NCBI GenBank assembly: GCA_009617715.1
Contig: VTFK01000159.1
Location: 1,178,001 to 1,242,000 of the forward strand
Direction of reading: 5' to 3'
DNA length: 64,000 nucleotides
From: Plectrocnemia conspersa
Lineage: Eukaryota; Arthropoda; Insecta; Trichoptera; Polycentropodidae
Shown here: positions 50,330 to 63,429 of the stretch, piece after piece
Numbering within the stretch: the first letter of the stretch is position 1
Layout of the letters: each line of letters starts with the position of its first letter
The notes under the pieces: generated by a model
The model's input: the letters and a program-made list of their open reading frames with translations, nothing else
What the model was told of the DNA's origin: nothing
Database searches by the model: none
Position numbers and translations under genes: made by a program

Positions 50330-50505
50330 ATTTACTTTTATCGTGTCTGAGAAATCAGAATTAGTGATTATTATAAAATTATAATTCCGATCGATCATCA
50401 CAAATTAAGTTTTCTTAGATTTTCATAATCTTGCGGATCTAAGAAATAAATATGAAGTATAAAAAATCTCTAATAATGAGCTATTTCAGCTCATATATGT
50501 AGAAT
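50330..50505 (+). repeat. Dispersed repeat family, copy B
   Basis: Aligns with 8785-8975 over most of its length: AGAAATCAGAATTAGTGATT, then a core CCGATCGATCATCACAAATT, then TTCATAATCTTGCGG, AAAAAATCTCTAATAATGAG and an AATAAAGAA end. Both copies are on the same strand. No coding content. Confidence 0.65.
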
Positions 50506-51480
50506 AAAGAAAACAGTACACTGCACGGTGTATTTTTCATTACATAGTACCACTCCTTATTACTCGAATAATATTATAGTACAAAATCGAGTTCAGAATG
50601 TACCCATAAATGCTTATTGAATAAGAAATTATCTTGTAGTGCGGTTAAACTATGACGGATGTATACGGAAAATTTACCAAAGGTCGCCGTTGGATTGCTT
50701 TGGACAGAGTTGATCCAAGTTAGACGAAAGTAGTTCCTTTTATAGAATACACGTTATACGACCTCAAACTAGGCAAACCCTTTACGCGAAATATTTTAGC
50801 TAGCCATAAAAACTAAAAAATACATTTTCACATAATTATGTTTGATACTTAACGACATGTCAATTAATGGCCCATTGTGTTGTTTTTGTTTCGAAAAAAG
50901 TTTTCTCAATACATATATATATGTATTATATATGATTATAATTTATCATTTTTTATCTGATTATATGCTCTGAACATATTTTTAGTTCATTTATGTATTT
51001 TATTTTATATTGTTTTTTCTATTCTTCAGTAACTAGAGAATATAAAAATGATTTATAAAGTTGACTTTAGTTACTCCAGTCAAAAATTTAGTACTAGAAA
51101 CTCGTACCGAATTTTTGGTTTTACAGTGATAAAAATTTAGCATTAGATTCTTTCGTAGATGTATTTAAAAAAACAAGATTTAATAAACCAACCAAAACCA
51201 GCAAACTGATTTATAATTGTACGTATGTATAAATTTAGGATTAATTAAAACGATATTTGTCGATGCACTTCTCAAAACTAAGGTTTTTTTTGTTTGAATA
51301 AATGCCAGTGATTGAACGGTTTCTATGTTATTGACATATTTATATTTAATGTGCGCTATAAGTAGCTCTTTATTGATTATTATGTATATTTTTATGATGC
51401 GTTGTTTAACACTCAATGGGTAGTCGATTTCATGGGAATTGCGCATATCTATAGAACAGTAGTTCCCACTAATAATTTTA
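50506..51480. other. A+T-rich spacer
   Basis: No recognisable feature. Confidence 0.6.
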
Positions 51481-52110
51481 CCGTTCCGCGGTTGATGTAT
51501 TATGTTAAGTTATGGTGGCGAACATTTATATTTAACCTTTGAATAAAAACCACTTCATAGCAAGCCGCTGCAACAATAAGCGTATTCTCTGAATAAATTG
51601 CGAAACGCGTTTCATCGAAATAGCTTGGAATTGCATGGTGTATATGAAGTGTTTTTGGAAATTTGCATGTCCGTATATACAATTCGTGGTGGCTTTAATG
51701 CAAGCCGGAGGAAGCACCTGCTTATGGCCATTAGCTCCACGAGTGCTAGTCTCTCGTAATCTCCACGATATTAGGTATACTATAGGTCCGAGTGGTTGGA
51801 GTGGGCTCCTCTCGCGCTGATCCAACCTAAGCGGTTTTTCATTATCAATTATTGAAATTAGTCTGGTGTTTTAAATTTAAATTTTGAGCTTTGAAGCCGC
51901 AGCAGGGTTTTTGAGAGGCTGATCAAAGCGGCTGTCCGGGGCAGATGTCGCTACAAACGATCCCATTGCAATTCTTTATCCGGCCGTGAGACGTGTCAGT
52001 GGCTCCAAAATGCGGTACGTGTTCCACCTTGGCTGTGGACTATGTAATGTCAACTGTGAAATCATTGCACGTTTTATGCGCTAGGTGGTTTAACTCCTAC
52101 CGTGTTATAT
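51481..52110. other. G+C-richer island, candidate conserved non-coding element
   Basis: Two blocks, about 51600-51840 and 51890-52090. Open frames occur on both strands (51532-51825 minus, 51635-51820 plus) with no domain. A TCF-type string gatcaaag occurs near 51922. Confidence 0.4.
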
Positions 52111-52949
52111 AAAGGAGCTGAATACAGTAAATTAACATTAAAAAACAAGCAATGACTCGGTAGGATTCATTGATTTTTGAGAAAAATATTCTTAAATAAA
52201 CCTTTTAGGCTTGATATATTTATTTATATATTTTAAAGAGACTTACAATTATTACGTGTGGTACAAAAATAATATATAACACATTTCTATAATAATATTC
52301 AACAAATATTTTAATTTTACAAATAAGCAAACTATACAAAAAATAAAATATATAGACTGTTGCTTTAAAAAATAATTTTAAGTAGATTTTGCTCTATATT
52401 ACTGATATATTATAACTTTATAAAAAAATATTTTCTACCCCACTTCTTCAATATTATAAAAAAATTAAATAATATTTTACAATATTTAAATCGAGTTTTA
52501 TCATATTATTCTATTTTTTATTATTATTATTTCCTCTCATTAATAAAAAAATAGCTCTAAAATCAATAATTTTTTCTAAATATAAAATATGTATCTATCT
52601 GTATTTTTAATTGTATTATACTGTGTCAAGGTGTATTGACAAAAAATAATATTTAGTTTTTAATTGATAATTATGCTACAATTTGAGCCACGTCTACGTA
52701 TAACACACTCTGTACGCCTTTAAGTGTGTTTATGTACACGTGAAGTTCTCGTCGATTTGTTTGTGTCTAAAATATATATCGTCTCAGAAGCGAGTTGAAT
52801 TCCGGATGTCATAGCTGGTCCTGGTTTGACGTAAAGAGGGAAGCGGTTGCTTTCTTAGTCTTCTCTGTCTATGTCAATTGTCGCTCATCTTGATTTCGAG
52901 CTCGTACAAACTCTCGTGTGTCTAAGTTGGAGAGCTCATGTGAAATTTC
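52111..52949. other. A+T-rich spacer
   Basis: AT-rich. A modest G+C patch at about 52680-52930 may belong to the LINE copy that follows, but no motif confirms it. Confidence 0.5.
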
Positions 52950-53535
52950 TTAATGTATTGTAAATAATATACAAAAAAATATTACATAAATAAAAATAAA
53001 ACACGATCGTGACTCTCAAAGACGTTCTGGAAGCCAAAACTGGAATTCCTTAAGAATAGTTTGCTTGTCAATATTAGTTTGAGGAAATGTTTAATAACTT
53101 TGTGCGAGATCTTAGCGAATCGTATCCTAACAATTCTAAAAGAGGCGCTGAATAACGTTCCTCACGACAAAGCCGAGCATCTTTAAAGATGTTTACTTTT
53201 ATGTGTAAAAAGAACCTCAACTTGCTCTCAAAAGTGATTGCGAGATATTTAATGAAAGTTTCTCTAGTCAGAATGTTCGTAGCAATAATCTGATGGCTAA
53301 TGAGGTCAGGAAAATGACACAATATGATACTTTCCAACACTAAATGGCAGACGGTTGACGGAAGCTCATCTTCTTAGATAATCTAAATCATTATGTAGAG
53401 AGAAAAAGTGCAACAGATCGAACTCATATAAATAATTTTAAATATTCGGCATACAGAAGAAAGCTGTAATTTGTATGTTCTTAATAAATAACGCGACGAG
53501 TAGAGGGCCCAGATTGAACCTTTGAGGAACTCCAG
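52950..53535 (-). mobile_element. Jockey-like LINE fragment (RT motif B to C-terminal region), degraded
   Basis: On the minus strand from 53535 down, the frame opens with GVPQRFNLGPLLVALFI, the reverse transcriptase motif B block (usually GVPQGS.LGPLLF). The catalytic YADD is not intact. An open frame at 53340-53074 continues with AITFESKLRFFLHIKV (compare DLGVTFDSKL in relatives) and LLGYDSLRSR, the C-terminal LGY.SL..RR block. Frameshifts lie between. No clear 3' tail was found at the low-coordinate end, so both ends appear truncated. Confidence 0.75.
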
Positions 53536-54960
53536 TAGGGATATATTATAATATGTTTTTTTATTTTATTTTTATGAATATTATTAAAAAGTTAGTTGAT
53601 TAAAATTAATTTTAATTACGTTTTTTTATATAACACAAATATTTAATTATATTTGTGTTATATAAAAAAACTTATTATACACTTTAATTTAAATCAAAAC
53701 ACGTTTTTTCCTGTAAAAAAGATTTTAAAAACTAAAAGTGTTGAAAATAGAGCAATTTAGCTTATATTGAAAAATACTATATATATTATACCCAGTATTT
53801 TTTTAATTTTTGCAAAATTCATCCATTCATTTATAATTTTGCAAAATTTTTTAAGTCGCTTTTAAATACATTGATACACAGTATATATTTAAATCATTTT
53901 AAGCAATGTTAAAAACTCGGGAGTTTCCTCAAAATTATTCATTTATAATATGATAATTATTAATACTTCTGATATTACTTTTTTTATCAGTATTTTGTTA
54001 TATTTTATGGCTACTTATAACGCGTATTTATGTGCTTTATTTATTTCGCTATGATAATACACTTTGCCACAAAGCTAAACGCAGATTTCAAACATTTATT
54101 TGTTTTTTGTCGCTTACAACTATTTTATTAATGACAATATTTGAAGTACCGCATATAAGTCGTATAAATAGCATACAAATGATACAATCGTCTATGAAAA
54201 AAATGAACTATTGTTGTTGAGTAAAAAATATTAATAGCTATAGTTAAAAAGTGATCATCAAGCGAATTCGCTTCTTTCAGGTTTCGTGAATAACGTTGAA
54301 TTAAATTAAAAAGAAAAATAAGCTAAATTTATTAATATACTGATTTTTGAAGACTTACCAAAGTTTTAGTTTCCAAACATTTATAAATGCTAATAGAAAG
54401 TTTTTAGATTTTACTCAATCGAGGATATTTAAAAACGAGAGGTAAAAATATTGTTGCGCACTGTTATTAATATTGTACATAATACATTTTACTATAAATC
54501 AAAATATTTAATAATAGGTATAAACTCACTTAACCTTTGCCATTCTCTAATAGCGCTTTTTCACACGGCTTCTCTTGGGTAAATATTATGATTATCCTTT
54601 GGATCATATTTCAGTAAGTAAACTTATAATTCTACGGCCGAAAGTTATATTTGTGGATATAATAGACCTTGAAACTATCTGTATCTCTTTTTCTCTATTT
54701 ATTTATAAGGAAGTAAATCTCTCTCCAGTCTGTAAGTTTGCGATTGTTTCGAGAACAGACTCCGATTTTTATACAGCTCTCTCTATTGTATTGTGTATTT
54801 CGCCAGTTTTACACAACTACAGTTTATCACTGCACAGCTGGAAAATAAAATTGTTTATTCGTATTTATAAACATATAAGAGCAATTTTTATTCTATAGTC
54901 AGTTGACAACCCTTGTCTTGTGATTTTGTCTATCTAGATATTACGCTGTGTATGTAGAAA
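53536..54960. other. A+T-rich spacer containing a perfect palindrome
   Basis: Apart from the hairpin at 53620-53671, nothing is recognised. The 107-codon frame at 54575-54898 shows hydrophobic stretches but no family I recognise. Confidence 0.55.
53620..53671. repeat. Perfect 23-bp inverted repeat with a 6-nt loop
   Basis: The left arm 53620-53642 starts GTTTTTTTATATAACACAAA. The right arm 53649-53671 is its exact reverse complement, and the loop is TTAATT. A perfect 23-bp foldback is unlikely by chance even in AT-rich DNA. It may be a MITE remnant, a cruciform-forming site or a small-RNA hairpin. Confidence 0.9.
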
Positions 54961-55440
54961 AAAATATCATATTTTCTCACGGAACTGACGATCGCGTTGT
55001 CCCAAGTCCACTGATATCCTCCCAGGACCGCGCCGCGGGCGCAATTCCCAGTGCGCCATAAATATTATACATCCAATCTCTATAATGAGTGGTTTGTGAA
55101 GGGATCCTATAAGTGTCTAAGGGCAATTTAAAATAAATCCCAAATGTTACTAGCCGATAACCGGCACGTTACCGACGCGCGTGTATTATTTACGGAAGTT
55201 CCACGCATGATTTTGCATATTGGAAGCTGAGCCCTGTCGTTTCTTCCTTTTCTTATGACATGTGCGTGTTGGGTAACTTTCGAAGTCTTCCGGTCCTTTG
55301 TCTTTTGTTTGAAAACAAAGTTAGGGCCCATAAGTAGCCCCCGAGACAATTTCACACTACATTAATCAATAATGCGACCCGCAAAGGATAGCAATCCCTT
55401 TTTGGGTTATAGCTCACGCATAATGAGATGGGTGGTAAGT
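54961..55440. other. G+C/CpG-rich island, candidate conserved non-coding element
   Basis: Begins with a very G+C-rich block (ggaccgcgccgcgggcgc, about 55025-55042). A donor-like GTAAGT occurs near 55435. The 75-codon minus frame (55128-55355) has no domain. Confidence 0.4.
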
Positions 55441-57490
55441 CGATCGCTCATCAATTATTGCATGTTTTGCTTAAGAGAACAATTTTAAATTGCTTTTGAT
55501 TTATGTATTACTTCAGTTTATAAATATGTACTAATATTCTTCTTAGACATACCAAATTTTGCATACATTGAGGTGACTTTATTTATTATTACTCTTTCTA
55601 AATCTAACTAATCACAAGTGTACTTGCGTTGAATCTTAATCAACGGGTATGAATTGCTTATCTGTAATAAAATAACAATCAATATGCGTATTATATAAAA
55701 ATTTGAGATTTAAATTTAAGGCTTATCCTGGTATATTGATGGTGTTCCATTTTTTATTTGTTAATTGTTTCACCTTCAAGAAACCCTAAATCCATTTACC
55801 TGGTATCTGCGTAGGTGTTAATAATGTTTCGATTGAGTTCAGGATTCGATAATTGCTTCTATTATTTAGCATAAACAAGAAATTGTATAGTTTGCTCAAA
55901 GGCAAACAGCGAATCGGTTAGTCGGCGTTTGTCGAATGAAACGCAAGCAGATAGATGGAATTCGTCCGACTCCATTTAATTATCTAGTGTAAATAGGTAT
56001 CGAGTGTAAAGCCTGTAACATAAGAACGAGCCCGACTTGCTATTGTAGTGATTGGATATTTGATACTAGATTTTTTTAAAGCGCAAATTTATTAAATTTC
56101 AAATAAAAAAGTTTAACGGATGAGCCACAGCCACTATGGCGTAATTAGACCTGTCGCTCGCTTAACAAGCCAAAGATGGATGACGGCGAATTATCTGGCA
56201 CGTTATCAGCACAATCCAAATTGGATGACACATAACGACCGTAGCTAATCGATCAATTTCTCGCTGCGTCGGAACATATAGTGTTTGACTTGTTAAAAGC
56301 TTATTGATTGCATAAAACGCTGTAAATTTAAGATTTGATAATAAAAAACATCGATCATATACTAAATCGAACATTCATGTATTGAATCGAACATACTGAT
56401 ATGCGATGTTTTATCATGGGTGTGTTTACATTGACACCATCTATTAACTGTTAGTTTTTAATATGACTATCATTTTTTTACAATCAATATCATTTAACTA
56501 TCAAAAACTGTTTTTATTCCGCACGATAACGCGAGCGAGTGACCTTGCTCAGCGATTTGGATTTGGTGCTGTAAAGCTTAATTTTTTTCTAATGTATGTG
56601 AAGAGTACACATACACAGTTTACACAACATCACTTTCAAGTTGACAAATAATATTATTTATAGTTTTGTATCTTATATTCGTTAACCGATAGATTGAATA
56701 TTACAATGCTGTTATTGTTGTCACATATTGTAATATTCGTCTGCATTACAGATCTTATTCAGCCTTATCGCTTAATTAGATGCGCATGATATTTTTCTGT
56801 TTTTATTGCTGTTTTTGGTTATGCAGCATATTTAAAAAAAATATTTGTACGAAAACTGCTTTAAAGCTCAGTAAGTTCATAGCGTTCATTTTTTGGATAT
56901 TTGTCTTGAGGCATGTTTGATCGCAGTGTGAAAGTTTTAAATATTTTACAATTGATTTTCAGCAATAAGTTTCCTATTTTTCTGGATATTACTGACATGT
57001 ATTAAATGTACATATATGGTTAAACAAGTTTAATGAAACTTATTTACATTGCACCGTTTAAAAACATGATTTAATAATTGTTGCATTGATTGAAACAAAT
57101 AAAACAACATTCAGTTGCCTTTTATTGTATAGTTGGTGTATAAACTTTAACTTCATATAATAGATAGGAAAACTGTGACTTTTTGAAACACGTTAAAATT
57201 GTACAATACCTTCTTGAGTTTTCGAACGATTTTGATTCGAACTGCTCAACATTGATGCTGACATAAAAATATTATACAAGTACTAACTCTACTGTAACGT
57301 AATATATTTTCTCAACCCATACTATTCATTTTAAAGAGACGAAAAATAATGTGCTGGGACTTCTAAACGAAATGTTTATTATTAAAAAAGCACGCCATCG
57401 TTGACGTGTGACGATTTGCAAATAAGTAGTACGTGACAAGAAATTCCCACATTTCATATTAAAAAAAATGTGCGAGCTTTAGAGCCGCAT
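55441..57490. other. A+T-rich spacer with a modest G+C patch
   Basis: A patch at about 55890-56280 is slightly richer in G+C. No gene or repeat recognised. Confidence 0.55.
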
Positions 57491-58300
57491 CAGAACCTAT
57501 TAATTATATTAAACGTTTTAATTATTCTGTGTATATGGTACACACGTGGAATGCATTGTAGTTCACCGTATGAATCTGGGCGTTGATGTTTTTTTCATAT
57601 TTGTTCGATGTGGGTGTGTACCTAGTAAGAAGTACGTTGTTTGCATAAATAAGTGTGGTTGTAACAATCGTACACGAAATTCGTTGGGCCGTACGTGTGG
57701 CTGGTGTGTAATGCGGCCGGCGCATTATCATGTGAAAAGAGAAGCACCCCTAAGGGCCGGAGCTGGGACGAAACGCTGCGTCACGTAGCAACGACAACGG
57801 CCATCAGAAATACGCCGGATGTCAATAAAGGCATTGTTTGGTTACAAAATGGCCGTTATATGACAATATTTTTCGCCGCCTCTAACGACTGAGAGGAACG
57901 ACTACACACTGCACCTGTGGCGAGGAGCGTGCGACAGAGCGATTGTCATGACACGGTAAAAGTATCACCCTTTGTGAGCTTAATGTGCACTTAGATAAAG
58001 GTCGTGGTGAAGTTGAATGAATGCGTGTTTGTATAATCGGATTTTGGTACAATGGTAATTGTAATTCGCGGCAGTGATTCACGGAAAATCATACATTAAA
58101 ACATGTTTTTCTGTTTCGGGTGTCACGTCCAATTTAAGACGTTGACAATCATCATCATTAGAGTTTTCTATACTGTATCCAATTATGACCATAATTAGAT
58201 TAAAATTCTTACATTTACATGTCGCACGAGTCCCAGACGTGCAGTGTTGCACGCATCCGCACATATTGCGCTTCTTTCAGGATTTTCTGGTAACACAAAA
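57491..58300. other. G+C/CpG-rich island, candidate conserved non-coding element
   Basis: One of the longest islands here. Several overlapping frames on both strands (57546-57788, 57522-57731, 57882-58082, 58079-58264) are mutually exclusive as genes and none has a recognised domain. Confidence 0.4.
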
Positions 58301-58442
58301 CATATGTTCTAGTTAAATTTTCAAGCTTAGTGTACTAATTCTAAGTAAACGAAAAATACACAGATTTTTAAAAAGCGTATTTAAAATATAAAATATCTAA
58401 TTTTGGATTTTTTAATATCTCACGAAGTAATTTTAAAATTAC

Positions 58443-58981
58443 TTGATCGATAAATATCAGTTCGTCAAGTATGAAAACTCATTTTCAGATCGATATAATA
58501 CTTCTACTGGAGTACCGCAAGGATCCAACATGGGTCCATTGCTGTTTCTATCGTTTATTAATGACATAAAAACGGTTATGAGTCGTTCAATTTTTTTTAT
58601 TATATTTGGAAGGCTTAAAGATTTTCGAGAGAGTGCTGTTAGTTTTGTATTCCATTGACCTACAGAAGGATCTTAATTCATGATCGGCTCTCAGTATCAT
58701 AAAACGTCATACAATTTCATTCTTAGCCTGCACATTGGAGAGATTCACATTAAATCTATAAAGATGCTAAGTATTATCTTGAGAAATGCGTCCTTTTTTA
58801 TGATACCCTACTCCGCAGCATACTGGATGGAATTTGGAAGGAATACTGGTACTATACATTGCTGTTTGCTAGTATCTTCATTTCGAGAGTGCCTACAATT
58901 TATTATTTATTTTTTTATTAAGACCATCGTGACGCATTAGGCTAATCTGTCAGGCTTAGTTTAATAAATAAATAAATAAAA
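58443..58981 (+). mobile_element. Jockey-like LINE fragment, RT motif B to tail, internally deleted
   Basis: The plus frame 58443-58658 contains YNTSTGVPQGSNMGPLLFLS followed by FINDIKTV, the reverse transcriptase motif B region. The following catalytic YADD block is replaced by FIIFGRLKDF, apparently through deletion. A later frame (58680-58940) has LHIGEIHIKSIKMLSIILRN, matching the HI.ET..KSLKMLGFI region of the 6-kb copy. It then jumps by deletion to the 3' UTR (about 58921-58950, GACCATCGTGACGCATTAGG) and an AATAAATAAATAAATAAA tail at about 58962-58980. It is non-functional. Confidence 0.85.
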
Positions 58982-59650
58982 ATTAGGTTGAATAATACTA
59001 AAATTTCACTTTTTAAGTGATTTCTGGTTATTAAATTATTTTCAAATTAGCCATTGTATTATATGATCTTTTAAATATGACTAGTCATTATTGACAGTGT
59101 AAACGCTATTTTTTATCTTTAGAAAAATTTTGCCGAAATTTCTAAAACCAAAATAATTAAAAACATGTTACATATATTTTTTTTATAATTTAATATTCTT
59201 AATGTATTGCAATGGGCTAAACATAATCACCCCAACTATGTAAGATGTGGGACACCAGACTGAAATCAAACAATCAATATAGTCAACATCAACGATTTAA
59301 CTCGATTTTATTTTTATTATTCATCCGTGAGATTAGGAAAATCTATAGAAACCCAATACAATTTATTTTAATCAAATGGCCAGTTTTTACGTTACATTTG
59401 CACGTCTTCATTGCGCATTTACGAATGTTTTAAATAATTTTTTTGTACCAAAATTAGGTGTTTAGTTAATAATACATAGTATTATATATTCTCATATGTT
59501 ATTTTTCATATTAAGTAATTTTTGAAATAGCTTGCTTTTTCTTGCAATGATAGTTTAATGTATACATATAAAGCATTTTTCTGTATTTTCAATGGTTTCA
59601 GCGAATAGCGTATAATATATTATATTAAAATATTATGTAGGCATAACTCA
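58982..59650. other. A+T-rich spacer
   Basis: Nothing recognisable. Confidence 0.6.
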
Positions 59651-60160
59651 AACCTGAACCTTTTTTAACGTACCCCGTCGATCGTAAAGGTATGGAAAAT
59701 TCTCTATTGAGCGATAGCACCCTTTTCCGCGCGCATAAAACTTTGAATATCAATCCTTTACAGATTATACTTCATATACGAGTTTGTATGATAGCTTAAA
59801 GTGATTTTTATTCAAAGCTACCCACCTACCCTCTGGCGCGCGTTTGACAGCAATGATGAGGGCTGAAGTTTATCAACGATGATGAGTCGACGAAAGCTGA
59901 CAACCAGTCGAACGCAACGCAAATACGCGAATTATGCTAAACCGTTCTGGGCTGGAAGGGAAAAAATATTTTTCTTTCCATACAAGTTTACCTACATATA
60001 TATTGTATACAGAAATATGCGCGCGAGATGAAAGATTTTACGGAAAATTCGGATCAAAAGCAGCCAGTTGAAATTTCACCACGAATTCCCTAATTCCTTT
60101 GGCGGCTCATTAGTATCGATAAATACCGAACGGCAAACTAAATAAATTAATCCCGTGCGG
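59651..60160. other. G+C-richer island, candidate conserved non-coding element
   Basis: CpG-containing block (ccctctggcgcgcgtttgac, gtcgaacgcaacgcaaatacgc) without a coding frame. Confidence 0.4.
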
Positions 60161-63100
60161 ATATTTTCCGAAAGAGACTCGAATGAAAAACTTGATATAA
60201 ACACATATAATATATTGCACTTTATACGTCACAGCATATAATAGTCGCATTTAGTTAATATCATATCCCGGATATAACCAATAAATTGGCCATCATGAAA
60301 TAACTGCAACCGGGGGCTTATCATTTCATTAAAAATGTTAGTTATAGGAAGAGAGACTCAGAGGTTATAAAACTCGATATTAACCGTTTTACAAAAATAC
60401 ATTAAAAAGTAAGTAAAGTGTGGATAATCTTAAGTATGATTAATTAACTCTTGTTCCTATATTTATATTTATCAGAATTTAAATATAATAATCATTATGT
60501 TTAAATTAAAATCCCAAGCATCTTGCATACCATGTATACATTGTACTCTCATGCGGATTATCAGTGCTTGAAATAATGTTTTAAATGAGAATAATATGCC
60601 TTTTGTGACATGGAACAAACCGCGTGGTAAGGTAAAGAGACTAAAATAAAAAATCTTTCTGTTGATTATTATTACCAATTAGTTGTATGTATGCATTCAG
60701 AGATATTTGAAGATTGGTTCAAAATCAAAGTGTATACCGCATTTATATTCATGAATATGCGTTTGTTATTTATAAAAAATACAAATTAATTTTTTTAACC
60801 GGAAAATATATATTTTAATATTTCAGAATAAATAAAATATAAATTAATATTTTTACCTATCTTAAATAATAATGTTTATATCATAATTCTGCTTACACCT
60901 GACAACGCCCCAATAAAATTCTATAATAAATAATGCTGTCATGCATTTTTAGGAATCAAAAGATAAGAGATATCATCGTTTGCTTTCATGGTATCAACGA
61001 GATAGTACGTTTTCCCTGCAATGTGTCATGCACAAAACCATATTTATTTCCATGTAAAAGTGCTTCTCTTGCGATGAACTAATTTAATTTGTTTTGTGAA
61101 TGGGTGGGTTTGTACATTATTCATGGATGAATGTTGTTATATGCAGCATGTACATTGAAAGCAACTACTAAATTTGTTCGCGGCTCTATTGTACCGCACA
61201 CTACGTTAAATAAAATAATAAAATAGCTTTGCATGCAAAATATATTAAGATATAACATATATTTAGGTTTGCATGCAAAATATATTAAGAAATAATATTT
61301 TACAATTTATTCAAAATTTATTATTAGTGATATTAAAAGTCTAAAAATAAAAAATAACAATATCAGCCATTGTTAAAGCTTACAGCTGCATATTATCAAC
61401 TCAGATATATGTATAATTTTGAGACTTTTTTCCATTACAAATATGAACTAATAATTAGTCAAATACTTGAATAACAAATAGCTTAAAAACAGACAAATAT
61501 ATTAAATATTTTAATATTTGGTTTGTAGTCTTTAAAAATAATGCTAGGGAATAAACATTTCTCCTTTAGCTAATTACAAATTATAAAAATATATAGTATA
61601 CTCTGAATGCATTACAAGATTCTGATTTTAACTATTTACAAATTAATTAGTAAGTCGACTATATGGCATAAAATAAAGCCAATTTCCATCTTATATGATT
61701 TCCCTTATAATATTGGTCGCTTTTTGTGCTAAGTTAGCTAGAAACGCTTCCGCATAATTGGTGGCGATTAGTTGCTGCGTGTTGGCGCGTCATCACTCGA
61801 CTTTGTGATTTGATGCCATAATTAATCGAAACGTTTGTAAAACGGATACATTGTAGTTTGTATCCTACTAATTATTTATTTATTTAAAAACTGTATGTTA
61901 AGGGTCTAATATAATAGATTGCCAGCAATGTGAGTTGCAATTTAAATTAGGGTAAAATTAATAAATATTTGTACAAATTTCTCGAGAAATGAGAAATCTT
62001 GATTTGGCATTTTTATTGAAAAGAATCATTAGCCATGAGTCATTGTGTTTTTAGTGAATTTTTTTGTACTGATATGTACTATCGTTGATAACAAGATTTT
62101 TTATGTTTTAATAGAAAATAATGCTGAATATAAAATTATTTTTAGCAATGTCTATCTAATTCATCGTATGTGATTATTAATTTGATGTAAATTATATAAA
62201 TTGTTTTTTCATGAACATGAATTGCGACATATAATTAACTCAAAAAAAAATTGTTTCAACAAATCCATTTCATATATATGTACTTGTATTTTTGGAGATT
62301 AATGACAATGTCTCGATTTAGCAAGCTATTGACGTGGTGAAAAAATATGTGACTGGTTGGGCAGAATACACGTGTATTATATTCTTCTTTTATTCGCAAG
62401 TATAAACATAATACGTTATTGAAAAGAGTCTTTCATATATAAATGTTTATAAATAAATGTAAGCTTCGGATGAAAAATAATCAACTTTATTCAACAATTT
62501 AAAAATAAACCAATCCGTCCGTAAAAAATCCACGTATTTTTTATACGTATTAAGCTGTTATTATTATTAAATAATATACAGTATATACTATATAGGTAAT
62601 TAAATTGTTTAATATTAAACATAATTAATATATGTTATTTAACTGAAATTTGCTCTTTTATAACACATAAATCTCGCTTACGAATAAATACCGCAGGAAA
62701 ATGTGGTTTATAAGCTTTTTATTTATTAACTGCGCTTATTTATTTATGGGGATTTATAATGTTACAGGAGCAGTATAGGTTTTAAATAATTTGAAAAAAT
62801 ATGTTCTATATTATAAATTTGGTATATAAATATATAAATATATAAAATCAAAATGTCGTTCATCTCCATCCAGAAATAAACTCTAATCCCTCTCTAACTG
62901 TACATTAATTTAGTTTAGCAAATTTGGTCAGAGCAGTCGATATAAATCAAGTCTGCAATAAATCATTCTTAAATATAAGAATTAGTATTATTAATCAATA
63001 CTGTTTTTTGTTGTTGTTGCTATTTACTACAAAAAATAATGATTATTATGAAAGCGTTACAAAAAGGATTGTGCCAAGCTTGAACTACGATAATCCTACA

Positions 63101-63429
63101 CTCATCATCCTGAAATAAGTTATTATGGCGATTATATATAATTATAGGCGCTAAGGGCTCGGGAAAGGGTCATTTCGTAAATTTTGTATCATACATCACT
63201 CTCCGTGTTGTTCTGCGCTACCATTTTTTGTCTCTTTATCCTGTAACTCTACAATTAATTTTGGGTAAGGTACAGTGTATGATTTTTTAAATACAGATAT
63301 ATTTTCATATACCATTTTTATTATTTTATATGTAAAGATTGAATGCTTATTTTTTTGACTCGCAAAACTATTTTTTTTAAAAGTTAGTTAGTGTTTAAAA
63401 TTAATATGCAAAAGTGTGAGGCTCGATGG
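60161..63429. other. A+T-rich spacer with an octamer repeat pair
   Basis: Long AT-rich stretch. A modest G+C patch lies at about 61710-61830. Apart from the 23-bp duplicated sequence at 61228-61290, no feature is supported. Confidence 0.6.
61228..61290. repeat. Duplicated 23-bp sequence with palindromic POU-type octamer
   Basis: A 23-bp string starting TTTGCATGCAAAATATATTA occurs at 61228-61250 and, identical, at 61268-61290 (period 40 bp). Each unit opens with the palindrome TTTGCATGCAAA, containing POU/octamer half-sites on both strands. Confidence 0.85.

Noticed and set aside
54575..54898. 107-codon plus-strand open frame with hydrophobic segments as a small membrane protein or receptor
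   Set aside because: Hydrophobic Ile/Leu/Phe-rich translation is expected from AT-rich DNA. No conserved pattern seen.
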